A stretch of 64,000 nt of DNA from Alkalihalobacillus sp. BA299 (GCF_017745675.1 NZ_JAFLJM010000010.1:62001-126000); one strand, 5' to 3'; positions 33,986 to 42,985 are shown, counted from the stretch's first letter. Made by a program: numbers and translations. The notes: generated by a model from the letters alone, not told the origin.

Positions 33986-34234
33986 TTATTTCTTTGCTTC
34001 TTCTAATTGATGGTCAATACGTTCAATCAACTCAGATGAAATTTCAAAAAAACGCTCGTCCACTCCTGTTTGATGTGAAGCCGCAGAATAGTATTTCTTT
34101 TTTGCTTGTTGTACTGCATCTGTTGCCGCTTGCAGTTGGTCTGGGTCCATACTCATCGTTGCTTGTCCTACCATACGTTCTGCTGCTTTGATTGCCATCT
34201 CTACTTGCTTTAAATCGTTATACGGCTCTGACAT
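33986..34234 (-). CDS. DUF2564-like small protein
   Basis: 82 residues from the ATG at 34234 (AAAGGTGG upstream; the earlier GTG lies within that site). Helical throughout, with QVEMAIKAAERMVGQATMSM and DAVQQAKKKYYSAA typical of the DUF2564 family of spore formers. No membrane segment. Function unknown. It lies beside rlmL, as small uncharacterised genes do near ypsC in Bacillus. Confidence 0.75.
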   Translation of the reverse strand: MSEPYNDLKQVEMAIKAAERMVGQATMSMDPDQLQAATDAVQQAKKKYYSAASHQTGVDERFFEISSELIERIDHQLEEAKK

Positions 34235-34387
34235 ACAATATTCCACCTTTCGTTCATATAGTGCTATTATATGCCTTTAAAAAAGAAAATATTCACAATA
34301 AGTTAACATAATATCATTATGGTTAATTAAACTCATCTGTATAGATCAAAAAACGAATAGCAACTAACTGTTAGAATAGAGTTCAAA

Positions 34388-34436
34388 CAAAAAAGCCACA
34401 ATCTCTCCGTTACTAAGCGTTGTGGCTTTGTTTTTA
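34388..34436 (-). terminator. Terminator of rlmL
   Basis: AAAGCCACAA pairs with TTGTGGCTTT, followed by TTTGTTTG on the minus strand. It lies immediately after the rlmL stop. Confidence 0.85.
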
Positions 34437-34442
34437 TAACCA

Positions 34443-35600
34443 TCATTTTTTTTGTACGTCTACTGGTTTTGGAGGCCTAGGTCCCCAATATTGATAGAGA
34501 TCGGTTCGAATTTTACCATTGTAAAGCTTCCGTTTTTTGGTCGCCTTTTTACCATACAGCTCTTCAAATTGTTCATTGGATGTAAGTACGTAAATCGACC
34601 ACGTTGGAATATGCTCTTGAAAGATTTTACCCATTTCTTTATACAACTGAGCAACTTGTTCTTTCTCGCCAAGGCGCTCGCCGTATGGTGGATTCGCAAT
34701 TAAGCAGCCATATTCTCGTTTTGCTCTTAAGTCAGTCACTTGCATTTGCTTAAAGCGAATAATATCCGTAAACCCAGCCTCAACTGCATTATGTTCGGAT
34801 AACTCAATCATACGATGGTCAATATCGGTACCAAGAATATCTAACTCCTGATCATATTTTGCTAAATCCTCAACTTCCATTCTCGCTTGATCCCACTTTT
34901 CTTTCCCGATCCACCCCCATTGTTCTGAAGCAAATTCCCTCATAAACCCAGGAGCAATATTTTGTCCGATCATCGCTGCTTCAATCGGTAAAGTACCTGA
35001 ACCACAAAACGGATCCATCAAAGGTTTGTCTGGTCTCCAATTGGTCAACATAATAAGAGCTGATGCTAACGTTTCTTTTAATGGAGCTTGATTTGAACGG
35101 TATCGATAACCCCTTTTATGTAAGCCGTCTCCACTTGCATCGATTGTTAACGTTGCGACATCCTTATGTAGGGCAACTTCAATGCGGTAAAGCGGTCCAT
35201 CTTCCTTAAACCAATCAGTACGATACTTTTTCTTTAAGCTTTCTACGACGGCTTTTTTTACGATTCCTTGACAGTCAGAAACACTAAAAAGCTTTGACTT
35301 CACAGATTTCCCAATGACAGGAAATTCTGCATTGATAGGTATAAAATTCGCCCATGGAAGTGCTTTTGTTTTTTCAAATAACTCTTCAAAGCTAAGTGCT
35401 TTAAATTCTCCTACTTTTACCTTGATCCGATCAGCAGTTCTTAGCCATAGATTCGAGCGGCAAATCGCCATCGGATCGGCTGTATATATAATTCGTCCAT
35501 TTTCAACAGTTACATCCTTATATCCTAAATCTTTTACTTCTTTAGCAACAAGTGCTTCAAGGCCCATTGTAGCCGTTGCGATTAATGTTACTTTATCCAT
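34443..35600 (-). CDS. rlmL: 23S rRNA guanine-N2 methyltransferase (THUMP domain; YpsC/RlmL type)
   Basis: 385 residues. The N-terminal ~155 residues contain a ferredoxin-like part and the THUMP RNA-binding domain. The Rossmann methyltransferase follows, with SAM site DPFCGSGTLPIEAA near residue 195 and catalytic NPPYGERLG near residue 300. The family methylates a guanine at N2 in 23S rRNA. It lacks the second methyltransferase domain of E. coli RlmKL, as Bacillus YpsC does. Position next to rnpB and gpsB matches the B. subtilis gene order. Confidence 0.93.
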   Translation of the reverse strand: MDKVTLIATATMGLEALVAKEVKDLGYKDVTVENGRIIYTADPMAICRSNLWLRTADRIKVKVGEFKALSFEELFEKTKALPWANFIPINAEFPVIGKSVKSKLFSVSDCQGIVKKAVVESLKKKYRTDWFKEDGPLYRIEVALHKDVATLTIDASGDGLHKRGYRYRSNQAPLKETLASALIMLTNWRPDKPLMDPFCGSGTLPIEAAMIGQNIAPGFMREFASEQWGWIGKEKWDQARMEVEDLAKYDQELDILGTDIDHRMIELSEHNAVEAGFTDIIRFKQMQVTDLRAKREYGCLIANPPYGERLGEKEQVAQLYKEMGKIFQEHIPTWSIYVLTSNEQFEELYGKKATKKRKLYNGKIRTDLYQYWGPRPPKPVDVQKK

Positions 35601-35699
35601 TCAAATCACCTACATTCTATTCTTTCCCCATTATAGACATGTTCACTCTAAATCACAAATAAGGATATTTCTCTAATATTTTCCAATAAAAAAGAGCAA

Positions 35700-35728
35700 A
35701 TAAAAAAGCCCTTATACTGTGGGCTTAA
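35700..35728 (-). terminator. Terminator of rnpB
   Basis: AAGCCCACAG and the complementary CTTATAAGGGCTT-type arm form a short GC stem, followed by TTTTTATTTG on the minus strand, directly at the 3' end of the RNase P RNA. Confidence 0.8.
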
Positions 35729-35730
35729 CA

Positions 35731-36150
35731 GTCATCTATTTAGCGTTCGATAAGCCATGTTTTGTCCCGTTGTACTGCAGACGGTGATGAACCTCGTACT
35801 CAGGGGGTAATCATCTATCTACAGGTGAAGTCTCACCTGTCCCTCTCTCCGTTGAATTCCTTCAAGAGGGTGCCCCTACCATTGTTTGGGTTTCTCGCTC
35901 GAGGGGTTTACCCGTTCCACTCCACTTGTTTCCAAGCGGACTACGTCACTGTGGCACTTTCAGAAGCATCACACCATATCCATAAGGACGTAGGTGCTTA
36001 CCTCGCCGTTAGCCCAGTCAAGACCAGACTACCCTAGCTTATGACTTCGCTAGGCACGAACACTACGACCATCTCAGGTCGTGCGAGCATGGACTTTCCT
36101 CTATATCATCAAGTGATATAGCAATTACCTGAACGCTAAAAGCTGTTCTG
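35731..36150 (-). ncRNA. rnpB: RNase P RNA, type B
   Basis: The catalytic RNA that trims tRNA 5' leaders. On the minus strand the hallmark segments occur in order: GAGGAAAGTCCATGCTCGCA, AGTGTTCGTGCCTAGCGAAG, GAAAGTGCCACAGTGACG, GTAAACCCCTCGAGCGAGAA, then CTGAGTACGAGGTTCATC and ACAAAACATGGCTTA. These match the known B. subtilis (type B) RNA almost base for base in the core. The 3' end is set by the terminator and the 5' end by the promoter, both to within ~15 bases. The two frames open across it are not genes. Confidence 0.97.
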
Positions 36151-36167
36151 TCTTAACGACAAGTATT

Positions 36168-36197
36168 ATTATAGTACGAGACACACTCTAAGGTCAA
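36168..36197 (-). promoter_or_regulatory. Promoter of rnpB
   Basis: TTGACC (36192-36197) and TATAAT (36168-36173) lie 18 bases apart on the minus strand, about 20 bases before the conserved 5' end of the RNA. Confidence 0.8.
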
Positions 36198-36220
36198 CTG
36201 GTACTACTTTGAAAATGATG

Positions 36221-36610
36221 CTAATTTTTCCTTACTGCTTGTCTAGACAGTTCATCGGCATTTTTATTTTTGTTACTCGGAATCCATTTCATAAAGAATA
36301 AATCGAATTCATCAATGTACGATAATGCTTCATCTAACAACTTTTGATATTTTTCTTTTTTGACATAACGCTTTTCGACTGCTTGATCAATCAGTTGCGA
36401 ATCCGTTCGAAATGAAACGGCCGTCAGCCCTTTACTTTTACAGAGTTCTAGTGCTTTTATAAGAGCCATATATTCTGCTTCATGATTTGTTAATTCACCA
36501 AGTGGAATAGCATAGCGATCTTCATTGCCATCTTTATAGTTAATATAAACTCCCGCACCAGAAGGACCCGGATTTCCAGCACTTGCACCATCAATATATA
36601 CTTCGATCAA
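36221..36610 (-). CDS. RNase HI-like protein (YpeP type)
   Basis: 129 residues with an RNase H fold. Acidic residues are in place: Asp in IDGASAGNPGPSGAGVY, Glu in NHEAEYMALIKAL, Asp in FRTDSQLI and Asp in NADELSRQA. This short form resembles Bacillus YpeP/YpdQ, which may or may not be active on RNA-DNA hybrids. It uses a TTG start with AAGGAGAG 9 bases upstream. It sits between rnpB and gpsB. Confidence 0.85.
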   Translation of the reverse strand: MIEVYIDGASAGNPGPSGAGVYINYKDGNEDRYAIPLGELTNHEAEYMALIKALELCKSKGLTAVSFRTDSQLIDQAVEKRYVKKEKYQKLLDEALSYIDEFDLFFMKWIPSNKNKNADELSRQAVRKN

Positions 36611-36678
36611 TAAAGTCTCTCCTTTATTTCATCGTAGTTATTTAATTTTATCTATATTTTCGTACATTCTACAATCAA

Positions 36679-36987
36679 TTATTCGTATAGTTTTCTACCA
36701 AATACTTCTTTTTCCAAGTTTGATAGACGTTGTAGAATATCATAGTTAGTACTACCAACAGGTGATGTCGTTGTAGGAACTTTCTGTTTTTGTTCAGATG
36801 CTCTTTTTACTTCACGACGTAGTTGTTGATTTTCTTGCTCTAATCGTTCAACGGTTTCATGAAACTTTTCATAATCTTGGATAATCGCATCTAGAAATTT
36901 ATCGACGTCATCTTGATTATATCCTTTAAGACTTGTTTTAAATTCTTTCTCTAAAATATCTTTTGCTGTAAAACGAATTTGACTCAT
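36679..36987 (-). CDS. gpsB: Cell division regulator GpsB
   Basis: 102 residues from the ATG at 36987 (GGGGTGG upstream; the GTG before it is inside that site). The DivIVA-type lipid-binding head is clear: [11 protein letters not shown]-like [19 protein letters not shown], then [18 protein letters not shown] coiled coil and a short C-terminal segment ([15 protein letters not shown]) follow. GpsB links penicillin-binding proteins to the division site. Placement beside ypsA agrees with B. subtilis. Confidence 0.95.
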   Translation of the reverse strand: MSQIRFTAKDILEKEFKTSLKGYNQDDVDKFLDAIIQDYEKFHETVERLEQENQQLRREVKRASEQKQKVPTTTSPVGSTNYDILQRLSNLEKEVFGRKLYE

Positions 36988-37087
36988 ATTAAAATCCACC
37001 CCAGTTCTAAACTGTAGACTACTACTTTTACTATTTTTTCAGAATTAAGAACAATTGTCAATTTGTTCTTTTCGACTTTCTTCTTTT

Positions 37088-37639
37088 TCAATACTCTTCC
37101 AGTTCTTCTTGAACCGTCGAATTGATGTCATCGGGGGTTATGTAAAAAATAGGATATCCCTCTCGGTCAAACCGTTTCAATGCAGGTTCTAAGTAATAAT
37201 TTGGTGAACCTTCCTTCCACTCATCATATAAAATGACGAGTCCATCACTTTTTTCAATCAAATATTGATTTTTCACTCGTAACTGAGCTGGACTCTCGTA
37301 CTCTCGTTTGGAAATACTATCAACAAAATCAGCAAGTCCTAAAACATGACGATAGTACTCTTGATTTGTATCACTCCAATTTTTTTCTTGCTGTAAAAAA
37401 GGTGTCATTACTGCCAGCTTCAATTGAGGATATTCTTGCTTTAATTCAGCAACGACTTCACCTGTCCAAAGTTCAACACCTAGTTGTCCACTAATAAGAA
37501 CCCATTCTAATCCTTCATCAATAAGATTTCGCAGCTTTTTTTCAATCGTCTTTTTTATGTAATGTATCCCTTTATGTTTCTGATCAAAAATTCCTAACTC
37601 CTGCGCTTTGTAACCAGAAACGACACAAACTTTTACCAC
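37088..37639 (-). CDS. ypsA: YpsA family protein (DUF1273)
   Basis: 183 residues with the SLOG/Rossmann-like layout of YpsA: VSGYKAQELGIFDQKHKG, WVLISGQLGVELWTGEVV, LAVMTPFLQQEKNW and DGLVILYDEWKEGSPNYY. In B. subtilis and Staphylococcus YpsA affects cell division and oxidative stress, working near GpsB. It uses a GTG start with GGAGA 7 bases upstream. It follows cotD on the minus strand. Confidence 0.92.
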   Translation of the reverse strand: MVKVCVVSGYKAQELGIFDQKHKGIHYIKKTIEKKLRNLIDEGLEWVLISGQLGVELWTGEVVAELKQEYPQLKLAVMTPFLQQEKNWSDTNQEYYRHVLGLADFVDSISKREYESPAQLRVKNQYLIEKSDGLVILYDEWKEGSPNYYLEPALKRFDREGYPIFYITPDDINSTVQEELEEY

Positions 37640-37721
37640 ATATATTCTCCTAACATTTCCAGTTTCATTTCACCATGACCCTTTGCTTCATAACATATCC
37701 TAATACAAGTTATGTTATTTG

Positions 37722-37749
37722 AAAAGGAGAGTATAGTTACTCTCCTTTA
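37722..37749 (-). terminator. Terminator after cotD
   Basis: AAAGGAGAGTA pairs with TACTCTCCTTT around a short loop, followed by TTCAAAT on the minus strand. It starts about 10 bases after the cotD stop. Confidence 0.7.
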
Positions 37750-37759
37750 TTAGTCCCTA

Positions 37760-38182
37760 TTATCTACCACAAGATTTTTTGTGATGAGGGTTACCCATTG
37801 GCCCCATTCCATACGGTGACGTTTGGTTTGGTCCCATTCCCGGTCCCATTCCTGCTGGAGATACTTGGTTGTTTGGACCCATTCCCGTAGGCGCCATTTG
37901 ATTGTTTGGTGGCATTCCTGGTGCCATTCCTGGCGCCATTTGGCTTGGCATCATTCCAGGTCCCATTCCAGCTGGCGCAACAAAGTGCTGATGCGTAATT
38001 TGTTGTTGCTGTGAAGCTGTATGAGGGAAGCTGTGAATATACTTGTAGTTATGATGAGTAACATTCGTTGTGTGACTCGGATGAATTTCAGGTACAATAT
38101 ATTCGCAACATTGATGAGTAACATTGCATTTTGTCGGGTGAACAACAGCAGGCATTACTTTTGTGCAAGGTCTATTCCACAT
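37760..38182 (-). CDS. cotD: CotD-like inner spore coat protein
   Basis: 140 residues, rich in His, Cys, Met, Pro and Gly. The N-terminal half has the CotD pattern (VHPTKCNVTHQCCEYIVPEIHPSHTT shortened here to KCNVTHQCCEYIVPEIHPSH). The C-terminal ~65 residues are a repeat-like M-G/A-P-G array (MAPGMAPGMPP, AGMGPGMGPN). CotD is made late in the mother cell and deposited in the inner coat. AAAGGAGG precedes the ATG. A CATAGGTTA stretch upstream could be a SigE/SigK -10 but was not scored as a feature. Position between ypsA and mrfB matches B. subtilis. Confidence 0.9.
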   Translation of the reverse strand: MWNRPCTKVMPAVVHPTKCNVTHQCCEYIVPEIHPSHTTNVTHHNYKYIHSFPHTASQQQQITHQHFVAPAGMGPGMMPSQMAPGMAPGMPPNNQMAPTGMGPNNQVSPAGMGPGMGPNQTSPYGMGPMGNPHHKKSCGR

Positions 38183-38442
38183 GTTAATTTTCCTCCTTTA
38201 TTGTTATTCAATATTAACCTATGTAAAAACCATGAGAGATGTACTAGTTGTTTGACCTATTTTCCTATATAAATTACGAGTTTGCCTAGGTTTTACTACA
38301 TTTGCTTGTCCAAACTTTTGTAATAACAGTACTATTTCAGGCACTATAACAATTCAGAAAATTTCGTCAAAATCATACAATCCCGACGCCAAAATTGACG
38401 AAACACCTCTAATTATGCGCTTCCTCGGGAAATACGAATGTT

Positions 38443-38471
38443 TTGTATCTTGGAAATATGGGTAATATAAT
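38443..38471 (+). promoter_or_regulatory. Promoter of the ferredoxin gene
   Basis: TTGTAT (38443-38448) and TATAAT (38466-38471) are 17 bases apart, 23 bases before the ATG. Confidence 0.75.
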
Positions 38472-38493
38472 AAATGGAAAAGGAGGAATTATC

Positions 38494-38817
38494 ATGGCAA
38501 AATTAACAGTACCTGGACATGGTACATTTGATGTAACCGAAGGAACAAAGCTAGTATTAGCTTTAGAGGACAATGGGATTGATATTCTGCATCGTTGTGG
38601 TGGAAAAGCAAAGTGCACGACCTGTCGTGTCGAAGTGGTCGATGGAGAGTTTGGAGAGTTAACAGACATTGAAAAAACCGCCTTTTCAGCTAAAGGCATC
38701 AAAGATAATTACCGTTTATCCTGTCAAGTATTTGTTAAAGGTGACACTACAGTAAAGCCGATGATGACTGTAAGTGATTCAGGACTAGACGCTGGGCCAA
38801 GACCAGACGAAGATTAA
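38494..38817 (+). CDS. [2Fe-2S] ferredoxin
   Basis: 107 residues from the ATG at 38494 with AAAAGGAGG upstream; an ORF start 17 codons earlier lacks a ribosome binding site. A plant-type cluster site is visible: CGGKAKCTTC near residues 35-44 and the fourth Cys in RLSCQVF near residue 76. It carries electrons for an unknown partner. It is inserted between cotD and mrfB on the opposite strand and has its own promoter and terminator, so it is a separate unit. Confidence 0.9.
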   Translation: MAKLTVPGHGTFDVTEGTKLVLALEDNGIDILHRCGGKAKCTTCRVEVVDGEFGELTDIEKTAFSAKGIKDNYRLSCQVFVKGDTTVKPMMTVSDSGLDAGPRPDED

Positions 38818-38823
38818 AGGGGG

Positions 38824-38900
38824 AGCGTCTGACTCCATGGAGGTGCCAAGCATCTTTATAAAATATGGTGCAAAGGGATACTTAAGAGTCAGACGCTTTT
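38824..38900. terminator. Shared terminator of the convergent ferredoxin and mrfB genes
   Basis: AGCGTCTGACTC pairs perfectly with GAGTCAGACGCT around a ~50-base loop; TTTTATTATTTT follows on the plus strand. For mrfB the first arm lies inside its last codons. Confidence 0.75.
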
Positions 38901-40162
38901 ATTATTTTCTGTTCTAGTCGCTCTATTCGTTTAACAAGCTCTGCTGTTTGTTTTGTTTTTGATTTCCCAGTTAACTTCGCCGTTTCCTTTATCCAGGTCA
39001 ACCCATTCACTGCATAGTCCAAAGCTTTTTCATAATCTTTGACATGATGTTCATATAACTTGGAAAGCTCCGTAGCCATTTCACTTGAAGGTAATGAGCG
39101 AAAACTTAAAGCCTTTTCTAAAAGCGAAATCGCCTCAGCTGATCGGTCGGCTTGTTTATATAATTTCGTCAGCAGTAAAAAGCCATCTTCCGACACGTTA
39201 GCGGCGTCTTCCTTTACTAATTGCTCGAGGCAAACAAGCGCCCGTTCTTTTTCTCCTACAAGTTCAAGCCATTTTCCAATTTGGAACTTCTCATTAGTCG
39301 TCAGTGCTTTGTTTTCATACTCTAATAAACATCTAGATATATGTACATATAGCGAGATAAGTGACAAAACATCCCACTCATTATGCGTTAATATACCTTT
39401 GATATACCCTGGATCAGGTTCATGTAAAAAATCAAAGTATAACATTGGGGCCATATAACCTGGTGTATCTTCACCACGTTCAAACTTTAATATTTCACCT
39501 TCAATAACTGATAATTTACAAGAAGGTAACGCTTCCTTCCACAGCCTCCTAGCCCCGTGTAGCAAATCAAAATGGCCAAAGGCTGGTAGTTTCGGAACTT
39601 CATTTCTTACAAACGTATGCCTCGTTTTTACTTGCGGCCAGTCAAACGCCTTGCCATTATAAGTCACGAGATTACTTAAGTTTTTCACATCGTTTAAAAA
39701 GTGGTAATAAAGGGCAACCTCATGTTCAGGACCAGGCAGAAAGTATTGCCTTACTTTTACCCCATCTCGACTTACTTGACTATATCCAAGTAAGAAAATC
39801 GTACTTCCTGCGCCACTCGATAAACCGGTTGTTTCTGTATCAAAAAACAGTAAGTCTTCAGGTGAGCGACCAGCGGCTGACAACGGGTGTTTAAGGCTCG
39901 TTTCTTGCCACCGCTCAATAATATCGACCACTTCTGCAAAGGAATACTTTCCGTGCCAGGTGCTTAGATCATAATATTGTTCACGCAGAATCGTATATTG
40001 TTCCTCGAAGTGAAGAGCCTTTGCATTAAGGTTTTTCCATTTATCATAAAAGGGTATTTCACTTGATATCACTTTGCTAGCAGGTGCTATTACCTGTTCC
40101 TCTTGCTTTGTTTCAATTGACAAATGTTGTTTCATTCGTGATAGCTTACCTTTAATGGACAT
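38882..40162 (-). CDS. mrfB: Mitomycin repair exonuclease MrfB (YprB)
   Basis: 426 residues from the ATG at 40162 (AAAGGATG 8 bases upstream). An RNase H-like DEDD exonuclease domain covers ~90-280: LLFFDTETTGLSSGAG (Asp/Glu), TYNGKAFDWPQVKTRH and HNEWDVLSLISLYVH (Asp). The C-terminal ~130 residues are TPR-like helical repeats. In B. subtilis MrfB works with the helicase MrfA in a UvrA-independent excision pathway for mitomycin C lesions. The gene overlaps the end of mrfA by 11 bp, so the two are co-translated. Confidence 0.92.
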   Translation of the reverse strand: MSIKGKLSRMKQHLSIETKQEEQVIAPASKVISSEIPFYDKWKNLNAKALHFEEQYTILREQYYDLSTWHGKYSFAEVVDIIERWQETSLKHPLSAAGRSPEDLLFFDTETTGLSSGAGSTIFLLGYSQVSRDGVKVRQYFLPGPEHEVALYYHFLNDVKNLSNLVTYNGKAFDWPQVKTRHTFVRNEVPKLPAFGHFDLLHGARRLWKEALPSCKLSVIEGEILKFERGEDTPGYMAPMLYFDFLHEPDPGYIKGILTHNEWDVLSLISLYVHISRCLLEYENKALTTNEKFQIGKWLELVGEKERALVCLEQLVKEDAANVSEDGFLLLTKLYKQADRSAEAISLLEKALSFRSLPSSEMATELSKLYEHHVKDYEKALDYAVNGLTWIKETAKLTGKSKTKQTAELVKRIERLEQKIIKASDS

Positions 40163-42443
40163 GTCGATCATCCTTTACTAATTTAGTGATTAGTCGACTT
40201 ACTAAACTTTTACCTTTTTCACCTGTTTCATTTGCAGTTCCTACACAGGATGGACAGCCACTTTCACAAGGGCAGTTGCTGACCATTTTCATAACTTCCT
40301 TTAAGACGTCTTGAAAGTTCTTGTATATTTGTTCACTTAGACCTACCCCACCTGGATAGCGGTCATAAAAATAAATCGTCGGTTCTTCTGAGTGAACAGC
40401 TTTGATTTGTGGGATGACATGTAAATCATTCCGATCACACATGACAAACACTGGCGCAACATGTTGGAATAAATGAGCAATTCCAGTCAATGCTTGTTCG
40501 AGTGGTTCTTTTCCAAATTCATCAAGCACTTCTTTTGAAAAACTCATCCACATCGCACTCGTATGAAGTTCTGCTTCAGGTAAATGAATTGGCCCTGAAC
40601 CGATGTTTTCAAAGGTTGATAGTTTAATCTTTTTAAAAATGGTTGCTTTTGCATTAACCATCACGTCACCATATGATAATTTCGCTTTTTTCATTGGTTT
40701 TTGTAGATCTTCTTCGAGTACTTTTAATTCAACAGCTAGATTAGCATCCGTAAAATACTCGACCTCAACTTCCCGAACCCATGCTTTTTTCTCATCCCAA
40801 TCCAGTAGTTCCACTTGATATTGTACACCTTGATGAAGGTAGATCGCTTCGTCATGAAGTAAGGTCATCGCACTAAATGTATCCATTTCGCCAATTACTT
40901 TTACATTTCCCATATTCGTTTGGTCAATGATAACAACATTTTCTTGCGAAGCCGAACGTAAGCTAATCCCATGTGCAGGGAAACCATCGTTCATCCAGTA
41001 CCACTTTGAGCCTTTATGGTGAAGAACTTGCTCTTCAGCTAAAAATTCTAACACTTCTTCAATCTCTTCACCGTCAAAGGTTTCCCCTTGTTTAAAAGGA
41101 AGTTCATAGGCTGCACACTTTAAATGATCCACTAAAATAATTAAATTGTTCGGATTGATCCGAGCTGATTCAGGGTTACGTTCGAAAAAGTACTCCGGGT
41201 GTTGAATCACGTACTGATCCATCGGCGTTGAACTAGCCACCATAATAATGAGCGACTCCTCCTGCCTGCGTCCCGCCCTCCCCGCTTGCTGCCATGAACT
41301 TGCCACCGAACCAGGATACCCTGTCATAATGCATACTTGAAGCTGACCAATATCAACTCCTAACTCTAGCGCATTCGTACTAACGACGCCAATAATATCT
41401 CCTTTTCTTAAGCCTTGTTCAATTTCACGTCGCTGTTTCGGTAAATAGCCCCCACGATACCCTCGGATTGAAGCGGGACCGAGCTCCTTTTTTACAAGCT
41501 CTTGGAGATGACTTAAAATGACTTCCACACGAACCCGACTTCTTGCAAATACGATTGTTTGAATTTTTTCTTTTAAAAATGTCTTCGCTAGTTTATTCAC
41601 ATCAACTGTGGCACTCCTGCGAATGTTTAATGGCTCATTGACTATGGGAGGATTGTAAAAAAGAAAATGCTTTCTTCCTCGCGGAGCACCATTTTTATCT
41701 ATTAACTCCATCTTCTTTCCTGTTAATTTCTCTGCTAATTCTTTCGGATTCGCGATCGTCGCAGACGTACATATAAACATTGGATCACTGCCGTAAAAAT
41801 TAGCGATCCGCTTTAAACGCCGAATGACATTGGCCACATGACTACCGAAGACCCCTCGATAAGTATGTAGTTCATCGATAATGATATATTTTAAATTCTC
41901 AAAGAATGCAACCCATTTCGTATGATGAGGTAAAATAGCAGAGTGTAACATATCTGGATTCGTAATAACGATATGCCCCGCTTTCCGCACCGCTTGGCGA
42001 ATATTTGGAGCTGTATCACCGTCATACGTATAACATTTCACATTCACGCCAATATCTTCAATGAGTTCATTCACTTCACTTTTTTGATCTTGAGCAAGCG
42101 CCTTTGTAGGAAAAAGATACAATGCCCTACTTTCCTCATTTTCTAGAATTTGCTGTAAAACGGGTAAGTGATAACAAAGACTTTTTCCAGAAGCTGTCGG
42201 CGTAACGGCAACAAAACTTTTCTTAGCAACAGCCGCTGAAAACGCTTGGCCTTGATGACTATATAACGATTTGATTCCACGATTAGATAAGGCACTTTTA
42301 ATGCGATCATCTAATTGGTTGGGAAATGGAACGTACGATCCCTCCTCTGGAGCAATTTCATGCCAATATGTAATATTTTTCGATAGTTCTTCATCCGTTC
42401 TTAAAAGATCTAAAACGTCTCCTAAAGATTTTTTCCCGAACAT
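40152..42443 (-). CDS. mrfA: DEAD/DEAH-box DNA helicase MrfA (YprA)
   Basis: 763 residues from the ATG at 42443 (AGAGGTG upstream; the in-frame GTG is part of that site). Helicase motifs: TPTASGKSLCYHLP near residue 80, IIDELHTYRG near 185, CTSATIANP near 220, SRVRVEVIL near 300, and QAGRAGR near 390. The C-terminal DUF1998-type zinc domain has CPCESGCPSC near residue 740. Part of the MrfAB mitomycin-specific repair pathway described in B. subtilis. Confidence 0.94.
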   Translation of the reverse strand: MFGKKSLGDVLDLLRTDEELSKNITYWHEIAPEEGSYVPFPNQLDDRIKSALSNRGIKSLYSHQGQAFSAAVAKKSFVAVTPTASGKSLCYHLPVLQQILENEESRALYLFPTKALAQDQKSEVNELIEDIGVNVKCYTYDGDTAPNIRQAVRKAGHIVITNPDMLHSAILPHHTKWVAFFENLKYIIIDELHTYRGVFGSHVANVIRRLKRIANFYGSDPMFICTSATIANPKELAEKLTGKKMELIDKNGAPRGRKHFLFYNPPIVNEPLNIRRSATVDVNKLAKTFLKEKIQTIVFARSRVRVEVILSHLQELVKKELGPASIRGYRGGYLPKQRREIEQGLRKGDIIGVVSTNALELGVDIGQLQVCIMTGYPGSVASSWQQAGRAGRRQEESLIIMVASSTPMDQYVIQHPEYFFERNPESARINPNNLIILVDHLKCAAYELPFKQGETFDGEEIEEVLEFLAEEQVLHHKGSKWYWMNDGFPAHGISLRSASQENVVIIDQTNMGNVKVIGEMDTFSAMTLLHDEAIYLHQGVQYQVELLDWDEKKAWVREVEVEYFTDANLAVELKVLEEDLQKPMKKAKLSYGDVMVNAKATIFKKIKLSTFENIGSGPIHLPEAELHTSAMWMSFSKEVLDEFGKEPLEQALTGIAHLFQHVAPVFVMCDRNDLHVIPQIKAVHSEEPTIYFYDRYPGGVGLSEQIYKNFQDVLKEVMKMVSNCPCESGCPSCVGTANETGEKGKSLVSRLITKLVKDDRHVH

Positions 42444-42525
42444 CTCATTCACCTCTATCCTTATTGTAGCGAATGTGTGTTTGTTTATAAAGAGAAAAGT
42501 AGCAGGGAAATATTATCTATTTCTA

Positions 42526-42669
42526 TCAGTAAATTCCTATACGATTCGGGCCACCACTCAGCAACAATTCTACCGTCCCTTCATTTACTTTTTTAACCTC
42601 TCCTCTAATATTTGGTGGTCTACCAGCTGGTGGGGTTACGGCTGTTAATAATTCAATACGGTTGAAAAC
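42526..42669 (-). pseudogene. Orphan coding remnant, minus strand
   Basis: A 47-codon open frame without a start codon reads, in part, IELLTAVTPPAGRPPNIRGE and VNEGTVELLLSGGPNRIGIY before its stop. The composition is protein-like and unlike random AT-rich sequence. It ends abruptly upstream at a stop and overlaps by 18 bases the remnant on the plus strand. I do not recognise the family. It looks like the C-terminal scrap of a lost gene. Confidence 0.35.
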
Positions 42670-42912
42670 CCTTATTTATTAGTTGTTAAATATAATGAAA
42701 ATACAATAGAAAATCCACTAGAACATATCATTTCAAGAAATGTAAAAAAGCATTCCCTTAAATCAAAGTCGGTTATGCCAGGGAATGAATATGAAGTTAC
42801 CTATGAAATACGCGTTAAAGAAACAGACATGAGCTTTATTAATCATATTTCAAACTTAGAGGGTGTAAAGTCAGCAATTATGTTAAGTTACGACGGGAAC
42901 TTTACAGCGTAA
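42652..42912 (+). pseudogene. C-terminal remnant of a DUF4956-like membrane protein
   Basis: An 86-codon frame with no start codon reads NPYLLVVKYNENTIENPLEH, then NEYEVTYEIRVKETDMSFIN and HISNLEGVKSAIMLSYDGNF before the stop. The pattern 'EVTYEIRVK...FIN.IS..EGV.S..L.SYDG.F' is that of the cytoplasmic C-terminal domain of DUF4956 proteins. The N-terminal membrane half is absent and replaced by unrelated sequence, so this is a decayed or truncated gene. A GTT/TTC stretch at the left boundary gives no alternative start. Confidence 0.6.
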
Positions 42913-42940
42913 TCTCCTAACTACAACAGATTGCATTAGC

Positions 42941-42981
42941 AAAAAAAGCAGATGAATTCATAACCAATTCATCTGCTTTTT
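42941..42981 (-). terminator. Terminator of the GGDEF/EAL gene
   Basis: AGCAGATGAATT pairs perfectly with AATTCATCTGCT, followed by TTTTTTTGC on the minus strand, just after the stop codon. Confidence 0.88.
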
Positions 42982-42985
42982 GTCG

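Noticed and set aside
35762-36037. 91-codon plus-strand ORF
   Set aside because: It lies wholly within the complement of the RNase P RNA.
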